Shown: piece by piece, positions 34,136 through 46,300 of the stretch
How positions within the stretch are numbered: position 1 is the first letter of the stretch
Layout: each line of letters begins with the position of its first letter
NCBI GenBank assembly: GCA_907163375.1
Contig: CAJQUW010011056.1
Location: 114,646-178,645 of the forward strand
Direction of reading: 5' to 3'
DNA: 64,000 nucleotides
Source: Prostheceraeus crozeri
Taxonomy: Eukaryota > Platyhelminthes > Polycladida > Euryleptidae
The notes under the pieces: model-generated
The model's database searches: none
Seen by the model: the letters and a program-made list of their open reading frames with translations, nothing else
Told to the model about the DNA's origin: nothing
Made by a program: the position numbers and the translations under genes

Positions 34136-34265
34136 TGCGAACTAGTCCCAAAATTTCCAGGAGTTTTCCCTGATTTCCAGGTTTCCAGGGTAAAACTTCA
34201 TTTTTCAGTATTTCCAGGTTTTCCAGGAAAAAATTCATTTCCCAGGTTTTCCAGGGGGCGCGGAC

Positions 34266-36044
34266 GAAGCAATCATATTTTCTAGCTATTTAATACGACT
34301 GTAAAACACTTAACAGAGTCAAGATATTCACTAAGCGATCACATTCTTTGTCTTTCACTGATAGATGTGATGCAAGCAGCATCACCCACTCCCACCGGTG
34401 CAAATGCCGTAATATCGAACTTGTACCGCCTCGGTGTGATAACCACTACCTCATTATGTATGAGCCAGGACTCCAACACAAAATTGACTTTAAAATGTGT
34501 TCAATCGTATACAAACTTATGGCAGAATTTTTTCCAACTATATGCAAATCATGCGTTCATACCACTACGCATCATCAATCATAGTACCTTTAGTTTATCG
34601 ACCCTTGGCAATAATTGCCGCTTCCTGTTTCGAGACACAAAATTGAAGGGAATTTACAACAATATCACTGTTTGCAATCTTAATGAAACCAAATGTAAAT
34701 TTTATGAACATCAATGTTAAATCACAACACGCGAAGAAAACACCAATCAAAGTAGGGACCAATTTCATTGGGGGGACATTTCAACTACGAAAGGATCATC
34801 TCAGCTGATGTGCAAGGTCGTTCAAGGTCAAAATTTGAAATATTGCAAATATTTACTCTTGTTTATGTATCAAAAAACTGTAAATAATAATACAAGCAAT
34901 GCTATGAAATAGTATTAGTAATTCATGGTAAATCTTAGATAATGACCTCATATTTTGAAATTATCAGCTGACGATCTGAACGTGAATATATCGCAAACTA
35001 TGGAATATACTACTTCGGAATTGTTTAATCGAAGCCAGCCATTACGGCTGCATTTGAAATAGTCAGTCTTACTTTTACAAGACCTGCTTATGGTGGAATC
35101 AGAATGTGTGCATCAGCATTTGCTATTAGTAACTATTCAGCAACTGTGCACTTAATGCCAATGTCTCTTTCTTACGAGTGACTACCTCAGGGGGGCAGAA
35201 ATGTGGTAAGTGTTCCTATAGAGTCGTAAGACTCATTAATAACAAGTGCCGAGTAGATAACGATGTTCAAGGTAAAAATATTCAAACACGCTCTTTGAAG
35301 CTTTTTCAAATATTCAATGAAGTTTCCTGAATCAATTGCTGAAATGTGACAGAAGAGGTATTTGGCTTAACATTTTGAAGGAAGTACACCGAGTGAAATG
35401 GGGTTTCAAGTAATCACATTGAAGTTGACCGTGACGTTAGTTCGGGTTTGATTCTCCCTCCTCCACTTCCGACCTGTCTACAACACAAATGAGACAAAAC
35501 AAGTGGAAATCTGTAACTGATCACGGATCCTTCCATCTGAATCACACTAATAGGCATATCCGAACACCTCACCACACCTACAACAAAAATGACCTCAACC
35601 ATTCCAATCCTCATCCTGTAAACCAGAATTCATCCGCAGTGACCAAGATGTGCTTCAAGCTCTGTTGTTGCAATGATTTCAGTTAAATTGAAGCTTATTT
35701 AAGAAAAATGTAGATGACATCAAATTATGCTTAGAAGAAGTCGCTGAAGTTAGCAGTAGCTTTTGCAGTAGGATATTTAAATAAATTTGCTCAGCCCTTC
35801 AAATTCTAGTACGATGCATAGAACTAAGAGTAGAATTTGCTCACCACAACTTCATATGTACCAATCAGCAACCGAAAAGCTCCCGAAAAATCAATTCAAA
35901 GATGTGATCTACTGCCAACCCTACTGCACAACTATCAAATCAACCACACAGCAGCTAGACCTAAACCACAGCTCCACACACTCCATACACAAGCCTCAGA
36001 GACTTTGCTCAGGCAACTTTCGGCAGTAGCAATATCTTCACTTC
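34266..36044. other. No recognised feature
   Basis: AT-rich, only short frames; the longest (117 codons at 34367) has no family resemblance. A caaggtcgttcaaggtcaaaa phrase near 34811 is loosely echoed near 35262. Nothing else supportable. Confidence 0.5.
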
Positions 36045-36790
36045 CCGTCAAATCCACTATTTCATCTCAATTATGGGTGTAATTCAAATATTAAAACTAC
36101 TGCTGGTACTGAGAAGTCCAAAACAATTTGTTCAACTAAAACCAATGCTCCGTTCGAGCATCAAACCGTGTCTGGTTTGACCTTTGCTCAGCCACCATTT
36201 TTGGTTGCAGCAGTAAGACTTATTAACACCACTAATCTACTATTATCATCTTCAATTATGGGTGTATTCAAAATATTAAAACTACTAACTGCTGGTCACT
36301 GGAGAAGCCAAAACACATTTGTTCAACTAAACCAATGCTCCGGTTCGCATCCAAAACCGTGTCTGGTTTGACTTTGCTCAGCCCATTTTTGGTATCAGCA
36401 GTAGACTTATGTACAACCACTAATCCACTATATCATCTCAAAGTAATAAGCATACAAAAATTCAAACTGTCTAGATTGAATTTTCCGTCTCAACTCTTTT
36501 CTTGATAGAGCAATACACATACATACAAATATAACAAAAAAAGTAGAAAAGTAGAAAAGCAAGTGTACTCGCTTAGTTCATTGCATGCACTAAATTTGCA
36601 TTAGTATCCACTATTTCACCAAAGTAAGCATACAAAAATTCAAACTGTCGAATAAAATTTTCCGTCATCGAACTCTTTCTTTGATAGAGCAATACACATA
36701 CTTACAAAATATAACAAAAAAGTAAAAAATAAAAAACAAAGTGTACCCTTAGTTCATTGCATGCACTAAATTGCATATATCCACTATTCA
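36045..36790. repeat. Two adjacent tandem duplications, copies differing mainly by indels
   Basis: The segment from tccactatttcatctcaatt through ggtttgacctttgctcag occurs at about 36053-36240 and 36246-36430. A second segment (aagcatacaaaaattcaaac to ttcattgcatgcactaaatt) occurs at about 36448-36600 and 36626-36772. Copies differ chiefly by one-base gains and losses (cagccaccattttt against cagcccattttt; accaatgctccgttcg against accaatgctccggttcg), unlike normal substitution-dominated divergence. This suggests uncorrected long-read error at the edge of the anomalous block. Confidence 0.7.
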
Positions 36791-37319
36791 TCTCAATTTT
36801 GGTGGTATTGAGTATATTAAAGCTACGTACCAAATGACAAATGACCAAATGAACCACATGGAAAAGTGATTGCAAGTCATTTGGTTCTGACTGTGTTAAG
36901 ACTTACTCAACCGTTTTGTAGAATACATATGGAGTTTCTCCTCGTCAAAATTGTCATATAAGGTGCCCTGCAATTGTGTCTGGTAGAAGGTGATGAAGCA
37001 AAGAAAGACTATATTTGTATTTAAAACTGAAGTAGTCTGAATCAATGAAATCCTGACTTTAGAGCTTAATTGAAATTTGTATTTTTAACTTTTGCACTGT
37101 GCTACAGCATAAAAACAAAAGGCCAATGATATTTACCAAATTTTTGGGGCAACCATTTAAGAGAACATTTCTGCCATTTCAAATGAGTGAGTAATATGTG
37201 GTCAACGTTCAGATCGCCATCATTGAAATACAAAAATTATGAATGGATCCTTCTGGAACTTCATAAATATACATTTAATCCATCAGGATCTAGAAGACTA
37301 TTCCAAAAACACATATACT
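36791..37319. other. No recognised feature
   Basis: AT-rich sequence of ordinary texture leading into the poly-G tract. No coding or repeat signal seen. Confidence 0.5.
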
Positions 37320-37372
37320 GGGGGGGGGGGGGGGGGGGGTGGGGGGGGGGGGTGGAGGGTGGTTGGGGAGGA
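37320..37372 (+). repeat. Poly-G tract at the left edge of the anomalous block
   Basis: A run of 20 G, one T, 12 G, then G-rich ggtggagggtggttgggg. Upstream is normal AT-rich DNA; downstream the sequence gradually loses A/T runs and recognisable structure. Similar runs recur at 40477-40495 (19 G), 43836-43851 (16 G) and 47571-47588 (18 G). Confidence 0.9.
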
Positions 37373-40300
37373 TAATTGGAGCATTCAGGAAGGGTTGAGA
37401 GAACGTGGATTCACTGATAGTATAAGTCCTATGATATTATTAGTTATAAAATGTCTGAGCGTCATGTAAGCTCTCAAATCACTATAAAATTGACGAAGTG
37501 CATAATGAATCAGTAGCAGTATTCGTGACAGTTATGATACCACATAATTAACTCTATAGAAATATGTTCAGAAATCGTGGCTGTAACACTAGTCCAACCC
37601 AATTTACTTTGCGAATACAAGACTCTGTTCTCGGTCCAATTGATGTTTATGATCATAGAAAGCACACTAATTGTTCCAAGAGTTGCATACTATTAACTAC
37701 TCTTATGTGCGAATCATGAACAGTCACAAGCGGTATACATGTATCAGAGATTCACATAGTGTCGCGTCGGGCGAAACTATACAGTGTTCAGATTGGCACA
37801 GCGTCTCTCATGTATAACTTGGTACATGTCGTATCTAGGCTTGTAACATCAGCATGATTGCTATCTCTGGCTTTACAAAAATTCGTGAAGGACAGATTGA
37901 GTGCCGTATACGCGGAGAGGAACATAGTTAGTGACTGAGATGAAAACAGCCTCACATCATTGGTAAGAGTTAGGTTGGACGGAATAATGCAACACTGTCA
38001 GACTGTTGGCTTTAGGCAGTTTGAGCCTGATTAGCTTACTTAGTTGTCATCGAGACTGTTGTATGCGATCTTGACGAAATAGAGGCAATCCCATCTGGCC
38101 TGTTTAGGATAGCTCACGGCTGCAGGAGCAAGTATGTCATAAGTGAGAGTTGTTGGCAGGACTAACAGGTTCAATAGCAATCCGACTGCTACATAACACA
38201 GCTTTGTCGGACAGTAAATCGGAACGAGTTGGAGTCGTAGTCTGGTATACGGTCGTATCACAAAATGGTATCGATGCAGCTAGTGCTGCGAACACGCAAT
38301 GTGGACGGAAGACCCAGGCTTCAGTGTTGACGGTGCGACCATATGGGTAAGTATTACTGTATGTCGGACAGGAGTGTGTAAGGGCGACCGTCAGGTTATA
38401 CTTATGGACTATGTAAAGGGCATTTGTACTCACTTAGACTTAAGGGCTCTTTTTGTTAGACGACCTGACAGTCATAGACATACCGAATTTTAAGACCCGC
38501 AAGATTAGCGGGGCTAGGACAGTGCGCGTGTGGGGTGTGATGCACAGTAATTGCACATACGTGGTGTCAATATTGTGACTACACTCTAGTCGAAGAAATA
38601 GGGGATGGAACGTGATGATCGGTCACGGTCATGTATTGTACACTTCAGATATTCAGTTGGGCGTATAGCGGGGCTCATCAACTACTAAATAACGTGTGCT
38701 AGGGGGAGACTGTCATGCATAGCTCAATGAACAACGGCTGTATCGGACTGAGTGTTTGCTATAATCGGGATTGGCAGTCACTTGATGGTCTCTTTTATCG
38801 GTAATAGTGAGTCCTTTTAATATTTGTAGGTGTGTCACTTTACGCTCGATGCGCGACAGCAACACCTATCCGTAGCTACTGGTTGAGGGGAGTTGATGTC
38901 AGCACTCTCTAGCTACGTCCGATTGACATCATAGTACGGTTAGTCGTTATAAGTCGAGCCATTTGGCGAGCTGTAGAGATATTGCAGGGCTAGTAGCGAA
39001 TAGGTCTGGGGTAGATAGCGAGTTACTATGCAGCTTTCTTTTGGTGTATGAAATGAGAATGAGTGTGACTAGAGGTAAATGCTATTACGGTTGGTGAGAA
39101 TGCTGAGCGTTCACCGGGGGAGGGAGCAGTGGGGTATGCTTACAGGCGCCCCTGAATATAGACGGGGCATTTGAGTCATGGTTGCTGTGAAACAGACGCA
39201 GGAGAGCAATGCTGTTAATTATTTGTCGTTAATGCAAATTGTGCATTCGCATAGTACCTCACAAAATCACAGTACTTCTCCCAGATATACTCCGAGAGGA
39301 TGACCCTGCGGTGATTTGCCAGTTGGCGTCGGCGTACAAAGGCAAATTCTCAGTTAAGTTATGCGCAGCATACATTCACCTTCACAGAGCGTCACGTAGA
39401 GATGTGCTATTAGTACTCTCTCAGACAACAAGGTGAGTCGTATAGAGAAGGCATGTTGAAGGCTGGGTAAAGGAGTTTATATATAGGGGAGAGATGATGC
39501 GAGCTGGCACACACGTCCGCACAATGTCACGACACACGCATTTTCATGTAGATCCACACGTCATGTATTACGAGAGAGAAACTGCAAGTACTCACGAGGA
39601 GTGTGGGCGTACTAAGCTAGATCTGTATGTTCAATTTGCGCACAAGGTCTACGGACTCATTGTAGTTCACACGGTGTCGTGAGAAACAGATACTCTTACA
39701 AGGTAGACTTTATTATCGGACTGCCAAGATAGTCTCATCTTTGATCTATAGAAGTGTCGATCAATCTAGTTATTTTGAGATGAGAGTCACACTATTCAAT
39801 TAATATGATAGGCATCTACTGAACGCTTCTATTTTATCACAGAATAAGATCCATTACATGAGTTTAGACGGTGTTTACACGCTCATATGAATTACTATAC
39901 GCGTAGTTATTAGGATAGGCATCGGGGTGTATTAGGCTCAACGCGCGGAGAGTCCAATACGCCGGCACTGGATTCAGAGTCACACACGGTATTATATCAT
40001 CTATGTATAATTAGTACATGTTATTGAGCTATGATGGAGTGTCATTGGGGAAGATAGTTTGGCTAATATTCGTAGGCTCGGTGTGGATAAAGATAGAACT
40101 GGTCGCGTGAGAACAGTACGGTGGGCGTTATGTGATGACAGCGAGTCGTATGTGGCCTTTTTGTAAAGTATCTATAGGTCTGGGTTAGAGTCTCTGAAAG
40201 AGTGACATTAGCATCTTGATCGATCGTGGAGTCAGCATCGTGAATTGGGCAGTGACTTGGGTATTCTATGTCGAACAGATAAGATCAAAGCAACTTTATA

Positions 40301-43300
40301 GCGCTGACTTATAATGTAACAATAATGTTTCGATTATGCTCGAATGAGGCTACACTAGAGGAACGGTATTGATGCATTTTCGCAGGATGAGTCCGTAGGC
40401 ATAAGCTGTAAGCATACAAGCTACACCATTAGTGTGTATCATAATTACGTCATCTTACGCATAGGTTGTGATATAAGGGGGGGGGGGGGGGGGGGTAGTG
40501 GGGGGTGGGGGGGGGGGTGGCGGGAGGGGGCGGTGTGGTATCTATAACATATGTATATGATAGGAGGAGGAGAGGGGGGGGGGGAGGGGGGAAAGTTAAA
40601 TGGTAATCAGCGGTGCATATGATGTAGTAGGACGTCTATCACAAGTCTGCTGAAGCGTTATATTCAGTGTACAATACGACTTGCATAAGGCGATCCAAGC
40701 GTACAATAATAGCCTTGTCTAATAAGGACGGGTGCACTTTCTTCGGACATGTTGCAGGAGATAGAATGGGATATGACGACTTATGTATATGATCTCGCCA
40801 TGATCAGGGCAGGGATCTGATACTTTCTGCGATCATATATTGTACAACATAATGGTTGGAATATTGTATACAGTTGCGCGTGTTTTCTGTCTGGCGTCTC
40901 TCGAGAGGCGTCATGTTATGGGAAGAAGTGTAGCATTCAGTGGATGCTTGTTCTAAAGTAATGTATCAAATGTGGAGCTTTGCTGGACTATCGGTGAGTA
41001 AGTCGCAGTCAATAGTCAGTCTGAAACTAGATTTAGGTGAAAATGTGAGAGTCACAGGATTCAGAGGCGGATAGTCTAGTGAGGTGAGACTAACGGCACT
41101 TCGGTGTAGACTCTTAATCTAGTTGAGAGTCAGAAGACGCAATCTGAGATGCGTTGTAACTGGTCTCAAGCTGTCCGGAATAATTCAGCGAAATAATAAA
41201 CCATAATCTATGAGGCAAGCTCGAGAGTCTAGTTAGCATGGTCTCACTACGCAATGTACTGATAAACCTTTATAATGCTCGTACGGCTCTCTAGTATACA
41301 TTGTTGTCAGTTGGGGAATTTAACAACAATGGCCTAACAGCAACGTGTTATGTGTGTCGACGATAAGAATAACCAAGCCAAGCAATGGAAGAACGTATGG
41401 ATGCTGAACTGACGATGCTGGAGTACAATATTTGAACATTGAGTCTGTAGAAGGCACTTTATTAGCAAGTGGTGTTCGGTATTGGAACACGACCAGGTAA
41501 GCAGTTTATTGGACTTCGTATAGTTTAAGATATGACACGATTTTCCAGTATAACAATTATGATGAGTATCTACATTGTCAGAGAAAACACTGATACCAAA
41601 CATAAGCCAGTTAGCATGATAAGAGTTGCTTAAAGTTTTAATCTGTTGATGACACCGTTGCCGTTAAAGTCATCGCTATATTAGTTGCGGACACTTATCA
41701 TACGATATTTCTGCTGCATCATAGCGCCGAGTGCTAGTGTCTAACATAGACGATTGTGTCGCATAGGAAAACCTATTATTTTCCTGTTAAATACCGTGGT
41801 GTTAAAGTGAGGATGTGGACATATAATGACAATCATCTTATAGCTGAATAGCTGAATGTCATTAGCTAGATTTAGCATAGGTCGACGTGACTTCAGCAGC
41901 TGCAGACTTCACTAGCTACCGGACTATGCTATCGCGTATCGACTGACGATGTAGTTTATAACAGCGAGTGGACTTTACCGTTGCGCATAAAGGACTGCTG
42001 TCCAGAAATGAGCACGCGCAAACTGCTCGGAACCAAAGAGGTCAGTCCCACTGCCTTATCTGTGTCAAGAGTGGCCGCATCCGTATCGCTTACATTTTGT
42101 TTCGTCGCATACTTGCGATTGATTCAGTTATTCGATCGTACGAATTCAGTAGCAATGTATTGCTAATACAAAGAGCGTGCTATTTGGGTCATACAGGCTA
42201 TTAATCAAGAATAAAGGATTAGGTCATCAAAGCCTGAAGTCTTTTTCGGGGAGGTGCGGTATGTGGCAGCCGAGGGAATGATGCCTAAGTGAATTCCTGA
42301 CTCGCTAGTTATCTCTGAAAATCAGTCCTTTTAATGTAGAATTGATGAGCGCTAGATTCTATGTCTGTAGTGTACCGACGTAGCCTATACGAGACTCGCT
42401 TCTCAAACGATTTAATATACTCTATGGCTGTGTTACATTTGGCTTCTAAACGAAAGATATTAGAGAGCTTACTGATAGATTTGCAGGTGAGAAGGGTGGG
42501 CTAGGCACATCATGAGCTACCTATCTAACGTTGAGTGGAGGGAGGAGGTACCAAAGGGATAGAGAACACTCATGATGATGATGTCCAGTTTCAAGCCTTC
42601 ACTTGAGGAAAGTTCATGGATTGGGGAAATGGTAATAACGCGAGAAACAACCTAGTCTTTGCGAGCATCGCTATAACGGAATCGACGACAAATGAAGAAC
42701 CAGGATATCAGTAGTGGACCCTTAGTGTGCGGTGTTTCTCACTGCGCAACGCTGCCATTCATGGGATTCAATGTGTAGCTATGTGGTGGGATGCTAGTGA
42801 AAGCAGTACGATTGGGCGACGTCTATCGAACACAGTATGACGGGGGCATTTGCTCGAGAATGCTTTGAGTAGAGTGCATAGATTCGAACGGCTCGGATGC
42901 TATTAAGACGAATCGACTCAAGTGGCTATCAATGGATGGCAGAGGGATTATAAGTTATATTATGCATAGAGAATAGGAGTGGGGTGTAGATTACTCTAAC
43001 ACACGATCTCTTATCTTATATAGCGATAGGGAAAATGGTTCTGACTAGAGTACATAAGAATAGTAGTAGTATTGTGTAAAATTTTAGACTAAAGAGTACT
43101 CTCTACGGTGTACAGAGATGCAGGGATGTTAACAGCTGGACTAGAGAGGAGTGAGAGACATATCTGCTAAAGCAATGAGTACACGTGCAGAGAGGTTAGA
43201 AGCATCAAATCTAAGTAATATAGTCGGTATCATGGACAATCATATAATAATTCGACACTGGTTATCGGCTTGTCCATCCGCACTGAGGGTGCAAATGTTT

Positions 43301-46300
43301 TTCTGTGAGTACCACGCACACGATCATATCTGCTTAGAGGTGGTGTATACATAAACGCTGGCGAGAGCTACACTGGGACATGCATAATGGAATGAAGTAA
43401 GCATGGCGGCGTCATCTGGTGTATTATATAGTGATGGACATTTATCGGTATATTACGAGGCATGATCTTGTATCGTTTCGAGGATAGTCAGTAGTATGTA
43501 TGGCTAAGGCACTAATACGTAGCACATTAACTAACGGAAGTTTGAAATTTAGACTATTTATTCATAGTAAAGGAGGTGAGAGGTAAGGGGACGCAACGTG
43601 ATCATGAGTGGTTATGATTGTGGACATTGATGAGTAGAGGCATGCTTTATAAACTCTAGGGGGCGTTATATGGTAAGACAAGCAAGAACTGTGGCAAGAG
43701 TAATGTGCAGATACTGTGTGCAGCTAATTGTGACTGTGGGCATGTAGGTCCGGGGCGATATGCACGTCAGACATGAGCTTCATTTGGACATATGTGGGGT
43801 AGTACTGGCCAGGGGGGGGGGTGTTGGGAGTACTTGGGGGGGGGGGGGGGGCACAGCAATTGATAGAAAAGCGCTGAATCTGAGGTGGGAGCTTCACGTG
43901 TAAGCCACATGTATATTACATGTAGATCTGCGAGACGGCGTAGGGCTATGAACGGGGGGGAACCATGGTAGAATGTAGGTGTGCGGGCAATCACGGGGGG
44001 CTGAAGTATTAATACGCGTTCGAGGTTAGGGTTTAGATTGAGAGGGAAACTTGTAATGCGGATCAGTGAGGAGCGTGGGTATAGTATGGTGGGCTACATC
44101 TAAGTGGTAACTGTCATGTGCATTGTTCTGAGGAAGCCAGGAGGTGATCTTGGTGGTGAGGTGTGGTTAGATTGATGCTTTCTACGTTGATGATTAAGGA
44201 GTGATAGTTGTGTGTATTGTAGAATGTTTGTTGTGTGCATTGTACAGGGTAGGTTTCATATGGGTTATTCTTCGGGAGGTATGGGGGGGCGAGGGAGGTT
44301 AGGGTATCAGGAGGAAGGATTACTGTATATGCTTTGCGATTGAGCTTAGGAGAGTTTCATCGCTAATACGTGACGAGACGGGGTGAGCTCATTGGGGATT
44401 CTTGCGACTACAGTCTAGCGCGGGAAGGACGGTACTTGGTAGACTAATTGGGGTGATTTTTGAGTTGAGTTGAGTTGTGTTGGCGGAGTTGTTGACAACA
44501 GTGGCATATATAGACGTGTTGATATGATTGCATGAGCATCGTGTATACTTGGGTATATGATATGTAGGTACTGATATCGATGTCGGTTATGAATATCGGT
44601 GTGCAAGTGGGATTACGGCGATTCATGTGGAGGATTTTACGGTGTTTGTTTGTCTGTCCGCAACTTAGGGCTGGTACTAGTAGAAGTGGTTAGATTACGC
44701 TAAGATCGGGCGGCCGTTGGGTGTGTGTGTGGTCCTGAGCATGGTGCTGATTCGGATAGCGATATTGGCTCGCGAGCATGCGCTCTTGGTACTTAGAGTA
44801 AATTCTGTGGCTCTCTGTGCATTAGAGATTGTAAAGGATAGCTCTCGTGCAGGGTGACAAAACTTTCGATCGGCTAGGCGGAGGAGTAGCGGAAAATACA
44901 TTTAGGCCTATTCGAGCCGTTTCCGTAAGCAACAGGTTGTTAAGACATGCAAGTGACAATCGCCGATTGTAGCTTGGGATGACGGAAAAGCAAGGTAGCT
45001 GCTCGATATTGCGCGCTGGACAAACGTGGTTTCGGCGATTGTGTTAACGGTAAAACTTAGTTTGTACGTTGATGTGCATAAGCTGTGAAGGAATTCAGGA
45101 GCTCAGGATTTTGAGGGGGCGTGGCTGGCATAATCTCGTAGGATTGGATAGGGTGCGGAAGATGCAGATAGGATTGACTGAGGTTCGGGTACTAAACGTC
45201 TGTCGTTGGTAATCTCCTATCGCGTACCTGTAGCTGAGATTAGGGTGTTTGTTAAGATGCATGGTATCGGTACATGCTGTGAGGACTGTAGCGCAATGAA
45301 GAGGGTCAGACATGAGACTACAGACAATGAGCGGTGAAGGGGGGAGTGTAAGACATATGGCGATATAAAGCATGTAAGCACATAAGATAGGAAGGACTTA
45401 GGGTGTTGCGGCAATGGGCACGATGAGGTTGTTTGGGAAGTCTGTTTCATGTCGGACTATTATTACTATTAAATGGAGGGTACGGGTGGGGCAGGTCTTA
45501 AGGATTATGCGACGCACTTTATAGGTAATTGTGTTTGAGTATAAAAGACTGTGATGTTGTTTTATCTACTTGGATCTTTACAGCTGTTAGGTTGCTTGGG
45601 AGGGGTTGCATCGTATGATCATGCGTGTCGCGAGAAGGTGCTTGTTGTCTGGAAGTGGAGGAATCGTGGGTGATAAACTGTCTTGGATTGAGTGTTGCAG
45701 ATAGAGGGATCGTGTGATTAGGCACGATTGAGGTCATTAGGAGGGAGAGTGGTGAAGAACAGATGAGTATGATTCAGATTTATAAGCTGGACGTAGGTGT
45801 GGAGATGGCGAGACTTGAGTAGCAGGCTGTGTGGCTCTTGTGAGTCGGTAAGAACTGTACGTACTGGGGATGCGTACTGCAGGTTGATGGTGTCACGTAC
45901 ATGGTCGAGTTAGCGATTAAGAGGATGATTAAGTGGGTATTCAATGCTATGATATAAAGGCGTTCAAGTACAGACTGGAAGCGTGATAGAGGTTAGAGCG
46001 ACACTGTGCGTGCGATGTAGTCCACGTATATGTGGTGAGAGCGTGGTGTTTATGTTTATGTCGTATTAGTGTATTATCTGTATTAGATTTTAGGAGCAGG
46101 TCTATGTGTAGTATGAGTTGAGTAGATAATGGCAGGAAAATTATGACTATGAAGATTCAAAGACTAGGAGGGTGGTTGTGGGTGGGGAGGGGGTGTGTGG
46201 TTAGGTGCATATATATCATTGTATGACGAAACCGACTGATGGATTATGTGGAGGGATGGATTAGTTTTGGGTGTATGATGATAATTTGTATTGAGAATTA

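Larger units (their letters stand above)
15872..34265. mobile_element. Outer hAT-like element with tttccagg subterminal repeats, hosting a gypsy
   Basis: Left end CAGGGTGTCCGCGCAAATTT at 15872; right end reads ccagggggcgcggac near 34251-34265. In inverted orientation both share GTCCGCG and then arrays of cctggaaaacctgg-type motifs (15900-15990 left, 34155-34256 right). This is the arrangement of CAGGGTGTCCGCG hAT ends. The outermost right bases are eroded and I could not find the target duplication. With the gypsy removed the element is only about 1.3 kb, so it was non-autonomous. Confidence 0.5.
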
